Origin: JAHQVK01 sp036788295
GTDB taxonomy: Bacteria > Myxococcota > Kuafuiibacteriia > Kuafuiibacteriales > Kuafuiibacteriaceae
Reading direction: 5' to 3'
NCBI GenBank assembly: GCA_036788295.1
Contig: DAIQNR010000006.1
Coordinates: 60,897-124,896 of the forward strand
DNA length: 64,000 bases
Shown here: in pieces, positions 8,118-17,303 of the stretch
Layout: every line of letters starts with the position of its first letter
Position numbering within the stretch: the stretch's first letter is position 1
Notes under the pieces: generated by a model
Told to the model about the DNA's origin: nothing
What the model saw: the letters and a program-made list of their open reading frames with translations, nothing else
Database searches by the model: none
Position numbers and translations under genes: made by a program

Positions 8118-9713
8118 TCAGCTGCCGGGTCGACGTCTTCGTCCACTCCGTCGCCGACGGGGGCTCGCCGGTCGCGAAGCGGACCCGTCGAGCACCACGC
8201 CCTCCTCCTTCGCCCGAACCTCCCAATCGCGGACGTCCTCGAGGCCGATGCCGCGGGCTCGGGCGTGGATCTCGTAGAGCCGCAGCGCGGCTGGGAACAC
8301 GGGCCGTCGGGCCATCGCCGTGGGGGAGATTCGGCGGCGGCGGCGACCGTCGGAGCCGATCTGCCGCTGAATCGCGAAGCACTGGCGGAGATTCTCCGAG
8401 AGGCGACGAGTGAACTGCAGCTCCCGGCCCACGGAGGTCAGCAGATCGGCGAGGCGCTTGGCCCGGTCCCGGCCCTCGGCGTCGGCGTGGGCCATCACCG
8501 CTTCGGCGAGCGGGTAGAGCAAAGCCCCGAGGACCACGTCATCAGCGACCGGGCCCCGGGCGACCACTTGATCCAGCCCATCGAGGTGGCTGCGCAGATC
8601 GCGGAGGCGGTCCTCGGCGGTCCCTTCGATCTCGGCGCCCGCGAGCAGAGCGAGCGAGCCGTCCACATACGCCTCGATGTCGGGCACCAGGATCTCTAGG
8701 ACCCCGTGCTCGCGCATCAGGTCGAACGACGCACGGGCGTGGCCCATGCGGAGGAGCTTCAGGGTCTCTTCGAGCAGCCGCGCGGGCGCGCACTTTCGAA
8801 GCTCCCCGCCGTGGCGGCGCAGCGCCGCTTCAAGCTCGGGCTCCCACATGAGCCCGGCTTTGGCCCGAAATCGGATGGCCCGCACGATCCGGACCGGATC
8901 CTCTCGGAGTCGGATGTCCGGGTCGCCGATCATCCGGACCAGTCGGGCGTCGATGTCGGGCATTCCTCCGACGTGGTCGATGATGCGCTCGGTCTCGGGA
9001 TCGTAGAACAGCGCGTTGATGGTGAAGTCGCGCCGCTGCGCGTCCTCCCGCTCGGTGCCGAAGACGTTGTCTCGCCTGATGAGCAGGTCCGTGTCCGCTT
9101 CGGATTCTTCCTCCGCGACCGGGGCTGCCGCCCGGAAGGTGGCCACCTCGAGGACCTTCCCTCCCCGGAAGTACAGGTGAACCAATCGGAACCGCCGACC
9201 AATGATCCGAGCGTTTCGGAACATCGCCTTGACCTCTTCTGGGCGGGCGTCGGTGGCGATGTCGAAGTCCTTCGGCTCGAGGTCGAGCAGGAGGTCGCGA
9301 ACGCAGCCGCCTACCAGGTAGGCCTTGTAGCCGAACCGACGGAGGTGGCGGATGGCCGACACCGCCTGCGGGTCGAGCGCATCGGCTCGGATGCGGTCAT
9401 CGGCGATGGATTCGCCCTGCTCCTCGGGGTCTTCGACCGGTACCGGAGCGCGCCGGGGCGAAGCGCTCGCGGGCGGGAAACGGGTTTCGGGGGAGCGGGA
9501 AGGCCCGAGCAGACGCTCCCGCGGGCCGACCGACTCGAGGTCGATCCCTTGCTCGCGGACATAGGCTTCGAGCTCGCGGGTGGCCGACTCGAGCGCTTGG
9601 CGAGTCGCCGCGGCCCCCGCGTCGCGCCGCGGCCGGGTGACCGACCAGTCCCGCACCTCGCGGACGACACGGAGGGAGTCGAGAAGCCAGTCCATCGCAA
9701 CAGCGTCCGTCAT
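8118..9713 (-). CDS. pcnB: Poly(A) polymerase / CCA-adding enzyme family nucleotidyltransferase (PcnB-like)
   Basis: 531 residues from ATG at 9713, which is preceded by GCGAGG; a GTG at 9728 would add five residues. An unusual ~100-residue N-terminal extension precedes the class II nucleotidyltransferase head. The head carries LVGGCVRD (residues 133-140), the metal-binding D-x-D in KDFDIATDA (D149, D151) and RRDFTINAL with the family's RNA-binding/head features. Downstream come the R-E-D-P-V-R-I-x-R-A-I-R-F segment and a helical tail ending in an Arg-rich stretch, which are typical of PcnB rather than of tRNA CCA-transferase. PcnB adds 3' poly(A) tails that promote RNA decay. The head family also contains CCA enzymes, so the exact tail specificity is inferred. 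Confidence 0.85.
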   Translation of the reverse strand: MTDAVAMDWLLDSLRVVREVRDWSVTRPRRDAGAAATRQALESATRELEAYVREQGIDLESVGPRERLLGPSRSPETRFPPASASPRRAPVPVEDPEEQGESIADDRIRADALDPQAVSAIRHLRRFGYKAYLVGGCVRDLLLDLEPKDFDIATDARPEEVKAMFRNARIIGRRFRLVHLYFRGGKVLEVATFRAAAPVAEEESEADTDLLIRRDNVFGTEREDAQRRDFTINALFYDPETERIIDHVGGMPDIDARLVRMIGDPDIRLREDPVRIVRAIRFRAKAGLMWEPELEAALRRHGGELRKCAPARLLEETLKLLRMGHARASFDLMREHGVLEILVPDIEAYVDGSLALLAGAEIEGTAEDRLRDLRSHLDGLDQVVARGPVADDVVLGALLYPLAEAVMAHADAEGRDRAKRLADLLTSVGRELQFTRRLSENLRQCFAIQRQIGSDGRRRRRISPTAMARRPVFPAALRLYEIHARARGIGLEDVRDWEVRAKEEGVVLDGSASRPASPRRRRSGRRRRPGS

Positions 9714-9807
9714 GACCTCGCTCGACACCTGCGGCGCGGACAGCCTCGTTGGCCCCGGGAGCGACCCCGCGCGGCTATAGCAGGGGCCGGTCCGAGGGCC
9801 AAACCGA

Positions 9808-11820
9808 TTATTTGCCGGCGACCTCCGCCGCGTTTTTCGTTGGGGCCTGGACTCGCGACGCCGCCGGGGACTCTCGGGAGGAAGCGAGCGAGTGAAACAG
9901 GGCCGCCGCGTCCGCGCGGCTGTCGAGGTAGGTGTAGCCCGCGAGGCCGCCTTCGTAGTGCCGTACCAGCGCCGCGCTCTGCTCGAACGTGATCTTCCCG
10001 TCCGCGAGCGCGCGCTCGATGGCCCGGCGCAGCCGCTCCATGAGGCTCCGCTGGTCGTAGCTGACGTAGCTGAGCACGTCGCGGACGGTGTCGCCCTCGA
10101 CGACGTGCCGAACCGAGTAGCCGTTTTGCTCGTCGTGCTCGATGTGCACCGCGTTCACGTCGCCGAATAGGTTGTGAAGGTCGCCCAAGATCTCCTGGTA
10201 GGCCCCCACGAGGAACACGGCGAGGAAGTAGGGCTCGCCCGTCGTGTAGGGGTGAAGCTCGAGCGTCTCCTTCACGTCGTGCAGGCCGATGAACTGATCG
10301 ATCTTCCCGTCGCTGTCGCAGGTGAGGTCGGCGAGCACCCCGCGGCGGGTGGGCTGCTCGTTCAGCCGGTGGATCGGCATGACCGGAAACAGAGCTTTCA
10401 CCGCCCAGGAGTCGGGCACCGACTGAAACAAGCTGAAGTTGCAATAGTACGTGTCGGAGACCAGCTTCTCGAGCGGCTCGAGGTCCTCGGGAACATAATC
10501 GAGCTCCCGCACGATCTTCCAGATCCTCCGGCAGGTCTCCCCGTACAAGCGCTCCGCCATCGCTCGGTCGCGCAAAGAGAGGATGCCGTGGCGGTACAGC
10601 GACAGCGCGTCCTCCTTCAGCTGAAGCGCGTCGTGGTAAGCCTCCGAATAGTTCTTCTTCGAGACGGTGGTCGCGGTCTCCCGAAGATCCTCGAGGACCT
10701 GGTGATCCTCCTCGCCGGCCGGGGGCAGGGGCCGGGTGTCTTCGGAGGCGTTCGTCCCGAGCACGTTGAAGACCAGGATCGAATGGTGGGCGACCAGGGC
10801 CCGGCCCGACTCGGAGAGGATGATCGGGTGGGGGATGTCCACCTCGTCGAGCGTGGTCGCGGTCTGCCAGACGACGTCGGAGGCGTACTCGTCGAGGCTA
10901 TAGTTCTTCGAGGCGTGAAAGTTCGTCTTCGAGCCGTCGTAGTCGACGGCGAGGCCCCCGCCGATGTCGAGGTACGTCAGCGGGGCTCCGAGCTGGTAGA
11001 GGTCCGCGAACATCCGAGTGACCTCGGACATCGCGTCCTTCACCGCTCGGATGGCCGTGATCTGCGAGCCGATGTGAAAGTGCAGGCAGACGAGGCGATC
11101 GAGCAGGCCGCGCTCTTCGAGCAGCTCGCACGCGAGCACCAGCTCTTCGGCCGACAGTCCGAACTTCGACCGCTCGCCCCCGGACTCGGCCCAGCGCCCG
11201 CTCCCCTTGGTGGACAGCTTCGCCCTGAGCCCGATGTTCGGGGCGAGCCCGATGTGCTCCGAGGCGTCGAGGATCGACGGCAGCTCCGCGAATCGGTCCA
11301 CGATGATGAGCGACGTCACCCCGACCCGCTGCGCGAGCAGCGCGGTCTGGACGTAGGCTTCGTCCTTGTAGCCGTTGCACACGACGAGCCCGTCCTTGCG
11401 TCCGCCCATGAGAGCGAGCGCCACCAGCAGCTCGGGCTTCGAGCCGGCCTCGAGCCCGAGCCCGAGCGGCTCGCCGACGTCGAGCAGTTCCTCGACCACG
11501 TGGCGCTGCTGGTTGACCTTGATCGGCATCACCGGGCGATAGGAGCCCTTGTAGCCGTACTCGACGATCTTCCGGTCGAACGCGCCCCGCAGCTCCTCCA
11601 CCCGGCGGCGCAGGATGTCCGAACACCGGATGAGCAGCGGCAGGGGAAGCCCGCGCCGGACGAGGTCGTCCACCACCATCTTCAGGTCGATCGGGTTGGC
11701 GCCGGTCGCGGCCGACGTGATCTCCACGTGGCCGTCGGCGTTGATCCCAAAATACCCGTTGCCCCAGCCCTTGATGCCGTAGAGTTCTTCGGAATCGCGC
11801 GATGTCCAGCCGCCAGCCAT
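9808..11820 (-). CDS. speA: Biosynthetic arginine decarboxylase
   Basis: 670 residues, close to the 630-660 of known SpeA proteins. ATG at 11818-11820 begins the conserved block (WTSRDSEELYGIKGWGNGYF). The frame continues far upstream, but that part is unlike the family and is not taken as coding. The pyridoxal-phosphate lysine is K101 in MPIKVNQQ. HFHIGSQ (247-253) and DIGGGLAVDYDGS (285-297) are the PLP barrel motifs, and CDSDGK (C501) supplies the catalytic Cys. The enzyme converts arginine to agmatine, the first step of the agmatine route to putrescine. No agmatinase gene is next to it. It is divergent from ybeY across a 210-bp space. Confidence 0.96.
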   Translation of the reverse strand: MAGGWTSRDSEELYGIKGWGNGYFGINADGHVEITSAATGANPIDLKMVVDDLVRRGLPLPLLIRCSDILRRRVEELRGAFDRKIVEYGYKGSYRPVMPIKVNQQRHVVEELLDVGEPLGLGLEAGSKPELLVALALMGGRKDGLVVCNGYKDEAYVQTALLAQRVGVTSLIIVDRFAELPSILDASEHIGLAPNIGLRAKLSTKGSGRWAESGGERSKFGLSAEELVLACELLEERGLLDRLVCLHFHIGSQITAIRAVKDAMSEVTRMFADLYQLGAPLTYLDIGGGLAVDYDGSKTNFHASKNYSLDEYASDVVWQTATTLDEVDIPHPIILSESGRALVAHHSILVFNVLGTNASEDTRPLPPAGEEDHQVLEDLRETATTVSKKNYSEAYHDALQLKEDALSLYRHGILSLRDRAMAERLYGETCRRIWKIVRELDYVPEDLEPLEKLVSDTYYCNFSLFQSVPDSWAVKALFPVMPIHRLNEQPTRRGVLADLTCDSDGKIDQFIGLHDVKETLELHPYTTGEPYFLAVFLVGAYQEILGDLHNLFGDVNAVHIEHDEQNGYSVRHVVEGDTVRDVLSYVSYDQRSLMERLRRAIERALADGKITFEQSAALVRHYEGGLAGYTYLDSRADAAALFHSLASSRESPAASRVQAPTKNAAEVAGK

Positions 11821-12030
11821 GGGCGCCCGGTTACACGGCGGACCGGGCTTTTTCCACCAAAGACCGAAGGCCGCCCCTTCGATGACCCGGTCCCAGCTTT
11901 CCCCGCGGTTGATGGTGCCCGCTCGCTCGGGCACGCTGCCGGCCGTGAGGGCTCTCACCGTGGCGCTCGGCCCCCGGTTGGCGGCTTGCCCGAGAATCGG
12001 CCGGTCTAGGCTCGGTCGGAGGGACGAGGC

Positions 12031-12489
12031 GTGAACCACGTCGAGGTCCTGAGGCGGCGCCGACCCGGCGCCCGGGGGGGCAACGCGAGGCAGGTCAAGC
12101 AGGCGGCGCAGGCCACGCTCGCCCACGAGGGGGTCACCGGCCGAGAGGTGTCGGTGCTGCTGACCGACGATCAGGAAATTTGGGCTCTGAACCGGGATTT
12201 TCGGGGGGTGGACAAACCCACCGACGTGCTCGCGTTTGCGTTCGACGAGGCCGAGGAGGGGATGATGGGCCCGAGCCTCGGGGATGTCGCGATCAGCGTG
12301 GAGCGGGCGGCGCTGCAGGCAACGAGCCGGCGTGTCACGCTCGACGCCGAGCTGGAGCTGCTCGTGGTGCACGGCTGCCTTCACCTTCTCGGGTACGACC
12401 ATGAGGAGCCGGACGAGGCCCGCGCCATGCGCAACCGGACCCGGGCGGTGCGCCGGACCCTGCGCGCCTCGCGGGCCGGAGCCCGATGA
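12031..12489 (+). CDS. ybeY: Endoribonuclease / rRNA maturation factor YbeY
   Basis: 152 residues from GTG at 12031, with GGAGGG eight bases upstream. The zinc-binding motif HGCLHLLGYDH (His114, His118, His124) is the family hallmark, and FRGVDKPTDVLAF is the conserved mid-protein signature. YbeY takes part in 16S rRNA 3' processing and ribosome quality control. It usually neighbours phoH/mgtA-type genes, which are absent here; instead it heads a plus-strand run with a LOG-family gene and a hydrolase. Confidence 0.95.
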   Translation: MNHVEVLRRRRPGARGGNARQVKQAAQATLAHEGVTGREVSVLLTDDQEIWALNRDFRGVDKPTDVLAFAFDEAEEGMMGPSLGDVAISVERAALQATSRRVTLDAELELLVVHGCLHLLGYDHEEPDEARAMRNRTRAVRRTLRASRAGAR

Positions 12490-12547
12490 CCGGGGCTCGT
12501 CTCGGGCCCTTGTCGCCCGGGCGGTGGCGTCGTACCACCGGCAGCCC

Positions 12548-13132
12548 ATGCGAAGAGTTCGTCGGGTCTGCGTGTTCTGTGGCTCGCAGCCGGGAAAGGA
12601 CCCGAAGTACGCCGCGGTGGCGGACGCGGTCGGCCGCGCGATCGCCGAGCGCGGTTTTGGCCTCGTCTACGGGGGCGCGCGGGTTGGCACCATGGGCATG
12701 GTCGCCGACGCCGCGCTCGCGGCTGGCGCGCCGGTGTACGGGGTCATCCCCGAGCGCCTGTCCCGGCGGGAGCTCGCCCATGAAGGGCTCGACGAGCTGT
12801 TCGTCGTGGACAGCATGCACGCCCGAAAGACGATGATGGCCCACCTCTCGGACGCGTTCTGCGTGCTCCCCGGCGGCTTCGGGACGCTCGAGGAGGCGTT
12901 CGAGATCCTCACCTGGAGCCAGCTCGGCTACCACCGAAAGCCGCTTGGGCTGGTGAACCCGGATCGCTTCTTCGACCACCTGGTGGCCTACCTCGACGGG
13001 GCGGTGCAGGCTGGCTTTCTTCTCCCCGAGCACCGCGCGCTGTTGTTCTCGGATCCGGACCCCCAAGCGGTGCTCGACCACCTCGCCACCGCCGAGCCGC
13101 CGGAGCTGCCCCGCTGGATCGACAAGCCGTGA
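12548..13132 (+). CDS. LOG family protein (possible cytokinin-type nucleotide phosphoribohydrolase)
   Basis: 194 residues from ATG at 12548. The Shine-Dalgarno is weak, but this ATG begins exactly at the family start (VCVFCGSQPG). Conserved motifs are YGGARVGTMGMVADAAL (41-57), MHARK (90-94, active-site Arg) and PGGFGTLEE (108-116). These define the LOG/TIGR00730 Rossmann-fold family, which hydrolyses nucleoside 5'-monophosphates to base plus ribose phosphate. Members were often mis-named lysine decarboxylases. The physiological substrate in bacteria is usually unknown. Its stop overlaps the next start by four bases (GTGA). Confidence 0.92.
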   Translation: MRRVRRVCVFCGSQPGKDPKYAAVADAVGRAIAERGFGLVYGGARVGTMGMVADAALAAGAPVYGVIPERLSRRELAHEGLDELFVVDSMHARKTMMAHLSDAFCVLPGGFGTLEEAFEILTWSQLGYHRKPLGLVNPDRFFDHLVAYLDGAVQAGFLLPEHRALLFSDPDPQAVLDHLATAEPPELPRWIDKP

Positions 13133-14040
13133 CGCCCGACCGCCGCTTCACCCACCGGGTCCGCGGGCTCGAGCTGGTTTGGCACGGGTTTGGGGACCGC
13201 GACGGGCCGGCGGTGGTGTGCGTGCACGGGTTCCTCGACCACGGCCGGTCCTTCTCCGCGGTCGCAGCTGCGCTCGGGGCCGATCTGTGTCTGTGGTCGC
13301 CGGACCTCAGAGGCCACGGCGAGTCGGGCTGGGTCGGAGCTGGTGGGTACTACCACTTCTACGACTATTTCGACGACGTCCGCCGCGGGCTCGACGCGGC
13401 TGGGCTCGACCGGTTCTTGCTCGTCGGGCATTCGATGGGGGGGAGCATCGCGACCGGGATCGCCGCGCTCATGGGTTCGAGGGTGCGGGGGCTCGTGCTG
13501 CTCGAGGGCATGGGGCCTCCCTACACCCGTCTCGAGGACACGAAGAACCGGCTGGCCCGGTGGATGGTTTCGGCGGCGCAGCCGGCGGTGGACGGCGACG
13601 TCGCCCACCGGCGGGCCCACCGGCCCAAGATGGCCACCCTCGACGAGGCGGCGGCGAAGCTCTGCCGCTTCAACCCTCGGCTCGACGAGGCCCGGGCGTT
13701 TTCGCTCGCCGCGAGCTTCGCCGAGCCGGTGGAGGGCGGGTACGCCTGGCGGTACGACCCCCTGCACCGGACCCCGGCGCCGAAGCCCTTCCTCGAAGGG
13801 GAAGCCCGAGCCCTCTGGGCGACGATCGAGGCCCCCACGCTGTCGCTGTACGGGGAGCACGGCATGAAGCCGCCCCTGGTCGCCGAGCGCCACCTCCACC
13901 TCCGCGGGGCCAAGAGCGGGGTCGTCCCCAAAGCCGGCCACAACCTCCACCACGAGCGGCCGGAGCTGGTGGCGGCCGCGATCCGGTCGATGCACGAGAC
14001 CGGCCGGGCCGTGCTCCCGGATGGGGTTCACCCCGGCTGA
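13129..14040 (+). CDS. Alpha/beta hydrolase
   Basis: 303 residues; GTG start overlaps the LOG gene stop by four bases, so translation is probably coupled. The alpha/beta-hydrolase core is clear: oxyanion-hole VCVHGFLDHG (31-40), PDLRGHGES, nucleophile elbow VGHSMGG with Ser102, and a C-terminal catalytic His in KAGHNLHHE. The lid region is rich in aromatic and charged residues. The substrate cannot be told; esterases, haloalkane dehalogenases and C-C hydrolases share this outline. The 3' end overlaps the convergent metallophosphoesterase gene by 13 bp. Confidence 0.88.
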   Translation: MTPDRRFTHRVRGLELVWHGFGDRDGPAVVCVHGFLDHGRSFSAVAAALGADLCLWSPDLRGHGESGWVGAGGYYHFYDYFDDVRRGLDAAGLDRFLLVGHSMGGSIATGIAALMGSRVRGLVLLEGMGPPYTRLEDTKNRLARWMVSAAQPAVDGDVAHRRAHRPKMATLDEAAAKLCRFNPRLDEARAFSLAASFAEPVEGGYAWRYDPLHRTPAPKPFLEGEARALWATIEAPTLSLYGEHGMKPPLVAERHLHLRGAKSGVVPKAGHNLHHERPELVAAAIRSMHETGRAVLPDGVHPG

Positions 14041-14894
14041 GCCGGATGGCGGTCGAGAAAGGCGCGAACCGAGCCGGCGAGGTCCGCTTTGCCGTCGAGC
14101 ACGGCTCCGAGGTGCTGGTCGAACCACGGCCGAACCACCGGCTGGGCGAGCCGCCACTCTCGGTGGATGAGCCAGGCCACCGGCCCGGCCTCGTCGAGGA
14201 AGCCGGAGCGACGAAAGTCGGCGTCGGTGGCCTCCACGTCGTAGGGGACCCGGCCCCGGTCCACCCTCCAGCCGTCGCTCGTGGCCTCGAGCGCGACCCA
14301 CCCAGCGAGGTGGACGCCATCGGAGGGCGAGCCGACCGAGCCTGCGTTTACGACCCGGGCGTCGCCGACGCCAAAATCGAGCGCTTCGTGCAGGTGGCCG
14401 ACCACGAACACGCCGTCCGCGGGGGCCAGGTCGCGCCGGTTCTTCGTGGCTGGCGACAGGCCCACGTCGTCGCCGCCGAGCGAGGCGTGCACGACGCGCA
14501 GCGGGGGCAATCCGGGCACATCGACCGATACGCCGTCCGGCTGGCCGAACAGGGCTCGTACCCGGGCCCCGAGCTGCCGATGGGTGAAGGCGGAGGTCGC
14601 GTGGACGTCCGCGAGCCGGCCGGTGGGAGCCTCCCCGGTGGCGTGGCGGCGCACGTAGCGCTCGTGGTTTCCGCTCGTGAAGACGAAGCGGGCATCGGCG
14701 AGCTGGTGGAGCCGGTCGAAGACCGCGTCGGAGCGGGGGCCTCGGTTCACCACGTCCCCATGCACCACCACCAGGTCGGCGTGCTGGGGTTGGGCGTCGG
14801 CCAGGACCGCTTCGAGCGCGGCTCGGTTGCCGTGCACGTCGGACAGGCACAGCACCCGGGCCCCGCGGGTCAGCGCTCGATGGACCCACTGCAC
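14028..14894 (-). CDS. Calcineurin-like metallophosphoesterase (ApaH/PrpE type)
   Basis: About 288 residues. The only sensible start is GTG at 14894, next to GGGAGG, although the spacing is too short to be ideal; the open frame extends upstream without family likeness. Motifs in order: LSDVHGNRAALEAVL (metal ligands Asp and His), HGDVVNRGP, SGNHERY, and VGHLHEALDF near the middle. These are the five metal-binding blocks of the metallophosphoesterase fold. The GD-x-V-x-R-GP form is that of protein phosphatases and diadenosine tetraphosphatases. It follows the Ser/Thr kinase gene on the same strand by 82 bp, so it might reverse that kinase's phosphorylation; this pairing is inference. Confidence 0.85.
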   Translation of the reverse strand: MQWVHRALTRGARVLCLSDVHGNRAALEAVLADAQPQHADLVVVHGDVVNRGPRSDAVFDRLHQLADARFVFTSGNHERYVRRHATGEAPTGRLADVHATSAFTHRQLGARVRALFGQPDGVSVDVPGLPPLRVVHASLGGDDVGLSPATKNRRDLAPADGVFVVGHLHEALDFGVGDARVVNAGSVGSPSDGVHLAGWVALEATSDGWRVDRGRVPYDVEATDADFRRSGFLDEAGPVAWLIHREWRLAQPVVRPWFDQHLGAVLDGKADLAGSVRAFLDRHPAQPG

Positions 14895-14976
14895 CTCCCA
14901 GAGCTTGGGGGAGCGGACCCGCCCGGTAAAGCGGCCGTGGACCGAGGCTCCGACGCCGGTCCATTCGGCCTCGAGG

Positions 14977-15990
14977 CTAGCCCCGGCCGCCGGGACGCAC
15001 GAGCCGGCGCCACCACGGCGTGGCCCCCGGTGAAGGGCGAGGGACGGCGACGGTCGGCTCGGGCCGGGCCCTGCGTAGGCGGCTGGTCTCCTCCGCGATC
15101 CGGCCCACCGCCGCTTCCCATGCGTACCCCGAGGTCTTCGGCCCGACCGGGCCGAGCGCCCGGCGCAACACCCGCAGCGCAGAGCGCAACTCATCGGCGG
15201 TCGCGAACCGGGCGCCGATGTCCGGGTCGAGCGCCTTCGCGAGGGTTCGGTCCGCTTCTCCGGGGAGCGTCGGGTCGATCTGGCTTGGAGCCGGGATGCC
15301 GCGCAGCATCTCCACCGCGACCGCCATCGCGCTTCGCGCGGTGAACGGGAGGCGGCCGGTGAGGCCCCGGTACACTACGACCGCGACCGACCACAGGTCG
15401 GCTCTGCCGTCCACCGGGGAGCCGGCGAGCGCCTCGGGGCTCATGAAGCTCGGGGTCCCGATGAGCGCGCCGGCCTCGGTCAGCGGCGTGTGCTCCATCC
15501 CGACCGGCCGAACGATGCCGAAGTCGAGCAGCTTCACCCGCCCCGGGGTCAGGAAGATGTTTGCGGGCTTCACGTCCCGGTGCACGAACCCCCGGGCGTG
15601 GGCGGCGCCGAGTGCGTCGAGCACCTCGATCGCGACCTCGAGCACCCGCTCCCTCGGCATGCTCCCGCCGCTGAACGCTTGGGCCAAGTCTTCGCCTTCG
15701 AGCCGCTCGAACACCACGAACGGTTGGCCATCGGCGTCGAGCCCGGCGTCGAGCACGTCCACGATGCCCGGGTGCCCGAGCGCCCCGACGGCCTGGGCCT
15801 CACGAAGAAAGCGGCGCCGGATCGCGTCCACCGAGGCGAACTGGGGGTGCAGGCGCTTGAGCGCAACCCGTCTTCCGGTCACTCGGTGCACCGCCCCGTA
15901 CACCGCCCCCATGCCGCCGCTCCCGAGCAGCTCTACGAGCAGGTACCGGCCGCCGACCTCCTGCCCGAGCTTCGACATCAACTCCGTCAT
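14977..15990 (-). CDS. Eukaryote-type Ser/Thr protein kinase, soluble
   Basis: 337 residues from ATG at 15990, with AGGAG six bases upstream. A complete Hanks-type kinase domain is present: glycine loop LLGSGGMGAVY (21-31), catalytic Lys45 (VALKRL), HRDVKPAN (137-144), DFG (156-158), the GTPSFMSPE activation segment and the DLWSVAVVVY helix. The tail after about residue 290 is short, Arg/Pro-rich, and has neither a transmembrane helix nor PASTA repeats, so it is probably cytosolic. It overlaps the upstream HD-GYP-like gene by four bases (ATGA) and is the last member of a four-gene overlapping chain. Targets are unknown; the co-translated partners are obvious candidates. Confidence 0.93.
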   Translation of the reverse strand: MTELMSKLGQEVGGRYLLVELLGSGGMGAVYGAVHRVTGRRVALKRLHPQFASVDAIRRRFLREAQAVGALGHPGIVDVLDAGLDADGQPFVVFERLEGEDLAQAFSGGSMPRERVLEVAIEVLDALGAAHARGFVHRDVKPANIFLTPGRVKLLDFGIVRPVGMEHTPLTEAGALIGTPSFMSPEALAGSPVDGRADLWSVAVVVYRGLTGRLPFTARSAMAVAVEMLRGIPAPSQIDPTLPGEADRTLAKALDPDIGARFATADELRSALRVLRRALGPVGPKTSGYAWEAAVGRIAEETSRLRRARPEPTVAVPRPSPGATPWWRRLVRPGGRG

Positions 15991-17303
15991 CCCAGCTCCT
16001 CGAGCGCCTCGGTTGCGATGGTGGCCATGACCGGAGGCAGCGGCAAGCGCAAGCTGGGCAGGCCAGGGCGATCGGAGAGCTCGGATAGGTCGAGCTCGAG
16101 GCCTTCTCGGAGCCTTCCTCGGCCCTGATCTTCCACCACCACGACCGGGTGAAAGGCGAGCTCCGGGTGGGGCTCGATCACACGAACCCGCTCGCCGGTG
16201 CTCAGCTCGGCCTCGGTGTCGGCGGGGACCGCATCCACCAGCCGAGCCAGCCGCTCGAGCAGGTAGGGGTTCAATCCGACCGCCCGCCGCTGAAGCCACG
16301 CGATCGAGGCGCCGGCGCTGGATCGATGGTGCAGAGCCAAGGTCCGAAGTCCATCGAACTGATCGGCGAGCTTGGTCAGCTCGACCGCGAGCAGGCCCGG
16401 AGCGCCGTCCTGCAGCGGCGTGTGGTGACCGAAGGCGACGACGGCGCCGAGCCGAGCGCCGGCTTCGAGCAGGAGGCGACCCCCTTCGAGCGTGTGGCGG
16501 TCGAGCCAGGCCCGCTCCGACGGGGTGAGCGGGGCCTGCTTGTCGAGAATCGCCGGCGGGATCCGGGTCTTTCCGAGGTCGTGGGTCAACCCGGCGGTCA
16601 CGAGGCTCTGCACATCGTCTTCGTCGAGCCCGAGCGTCCGCGCCTGTGCGCCGACCAAGCAAGCGACATTGACCGAGTGGACGAGCTGCCGGTCGTCCCG
16701 ATCCTTGAGCGCAGCGAGCGCACAGAGCGGCAACTCAGGTTTCAGCAAGTTGTCCATCAGCGCCTGCGCGAGCCGGGAGAACGCAATCTCGCTGGGGGGC
16801 TTGCCGGCGCCGCTCGCCGCGAAGAGGCTCCCGAGCTCCCGGGTCGCCTGCCGGTAGACCGAACGAAAGTCCTGTGCGGTGGCCCGCTCGTCGAGCTGCA
16901 GGTGCCGAAGCTGGATGCGCTCGACACCTCTGCGCCCGAGCCACTGCGAAGATGACTCTCCGGCCAGCTCCGCCTCCGTCGCCGACAGGAGGTCGAGCAG
17001 CACCTCGACCTCGGAACGCTCGACCCCGGGAGCGAACGCGACCACTTCGAGCCCGAGCGCGAGCAGCCGCTCGGCGAGCCGGCGGGCGGCCACCGGAGGC
17101 TTCGGCAGCAGCACCCCGTCCACCGCGAGATGGTCGGCCAGCACCCCGATCGTCAACTGCGGTCTGCCGTCGAGGCATCGCCGGATGGCGGCGTGCACGG
17201 AGGCCGCGGCCCGGCGGGCGGCCTCGGCGCCCGGGGCATAGATGCGACGGCTGCGCCACGCCCCAGCGAGCAGGAGGCCGGCGTCGCGGTGGGTCTCATC
17301 CAT
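15987..17303 (-). CDS. HD-GYP-like phosphohydrolase with N-terminal unknown domain
   Basis: 438 residues from ATG at 17303. Residues about 15-135 form a domain that is also visible at the start of the neighbouring HEAT-like protein (a Y-x-P-x-H/A opening, L-x-V-x-x-x-x-L-x-V-D-G, an A-x-x-L-A helix and a GV-E block). The C-terminal half is an HD domain: HS209-210, LTHDLGKTRIP with His241/Asp242, and HH293-294. The expected HHE-x-x-D-G-x-GYP is reduced to HHTPLQDG, so cyclic-di-GMP hydrolysis is doubtful. It may hydrolyse another nucleotide or only bind one. Eight bases overlap the upstream HEAT-like gene and four overlap the downstream kinase gene. Confidence 0.8.
   Translation of the reverse strand: MDETHRDAGLLLAGAWRSRRIYAPGAEAARRAAASVHAAIRRCLDGRPQLTIGVLADHLAVDGVLLPKPPVAARRLAERLLALGLEVVAFAPGVERSEVEVLLDLLSATEAELAGESSSQWLGRRGVERIQLRHLQLDERATAQDFRSVYRQATRELGSLFAASGAGKPPSEIAFSRLAQALMDNLLKPELPLCALAALKDRDDRQLVHSVNVACLVGAQARTLGLDEDDVQSLVTAGLTHDLGKTRIPPAILDKQAPLTPSERAWLDRHTLEGGRLLLEAGARLGAVVAFGHHTPLQDGAPGLLAVELTKLADQFDGLRTLALHHRSSAGASIAWLQRRAVGLNPYLLERLARLVDAVPADTEAELSTGERVRVIEPHPELAFHPVVVVEDQGRGRLREGLELDLSELSDRPGLPSLRLPLPPVMATIATEALEELG

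Noticed and set aside
11821..12549. N-terminal extension of SpeA by about 243 residues
   Set aside because: Conserved SpeA sequence starts at the ATG at 11820; the upstream part is unlike the family and overlaps ybeY on the other strand.
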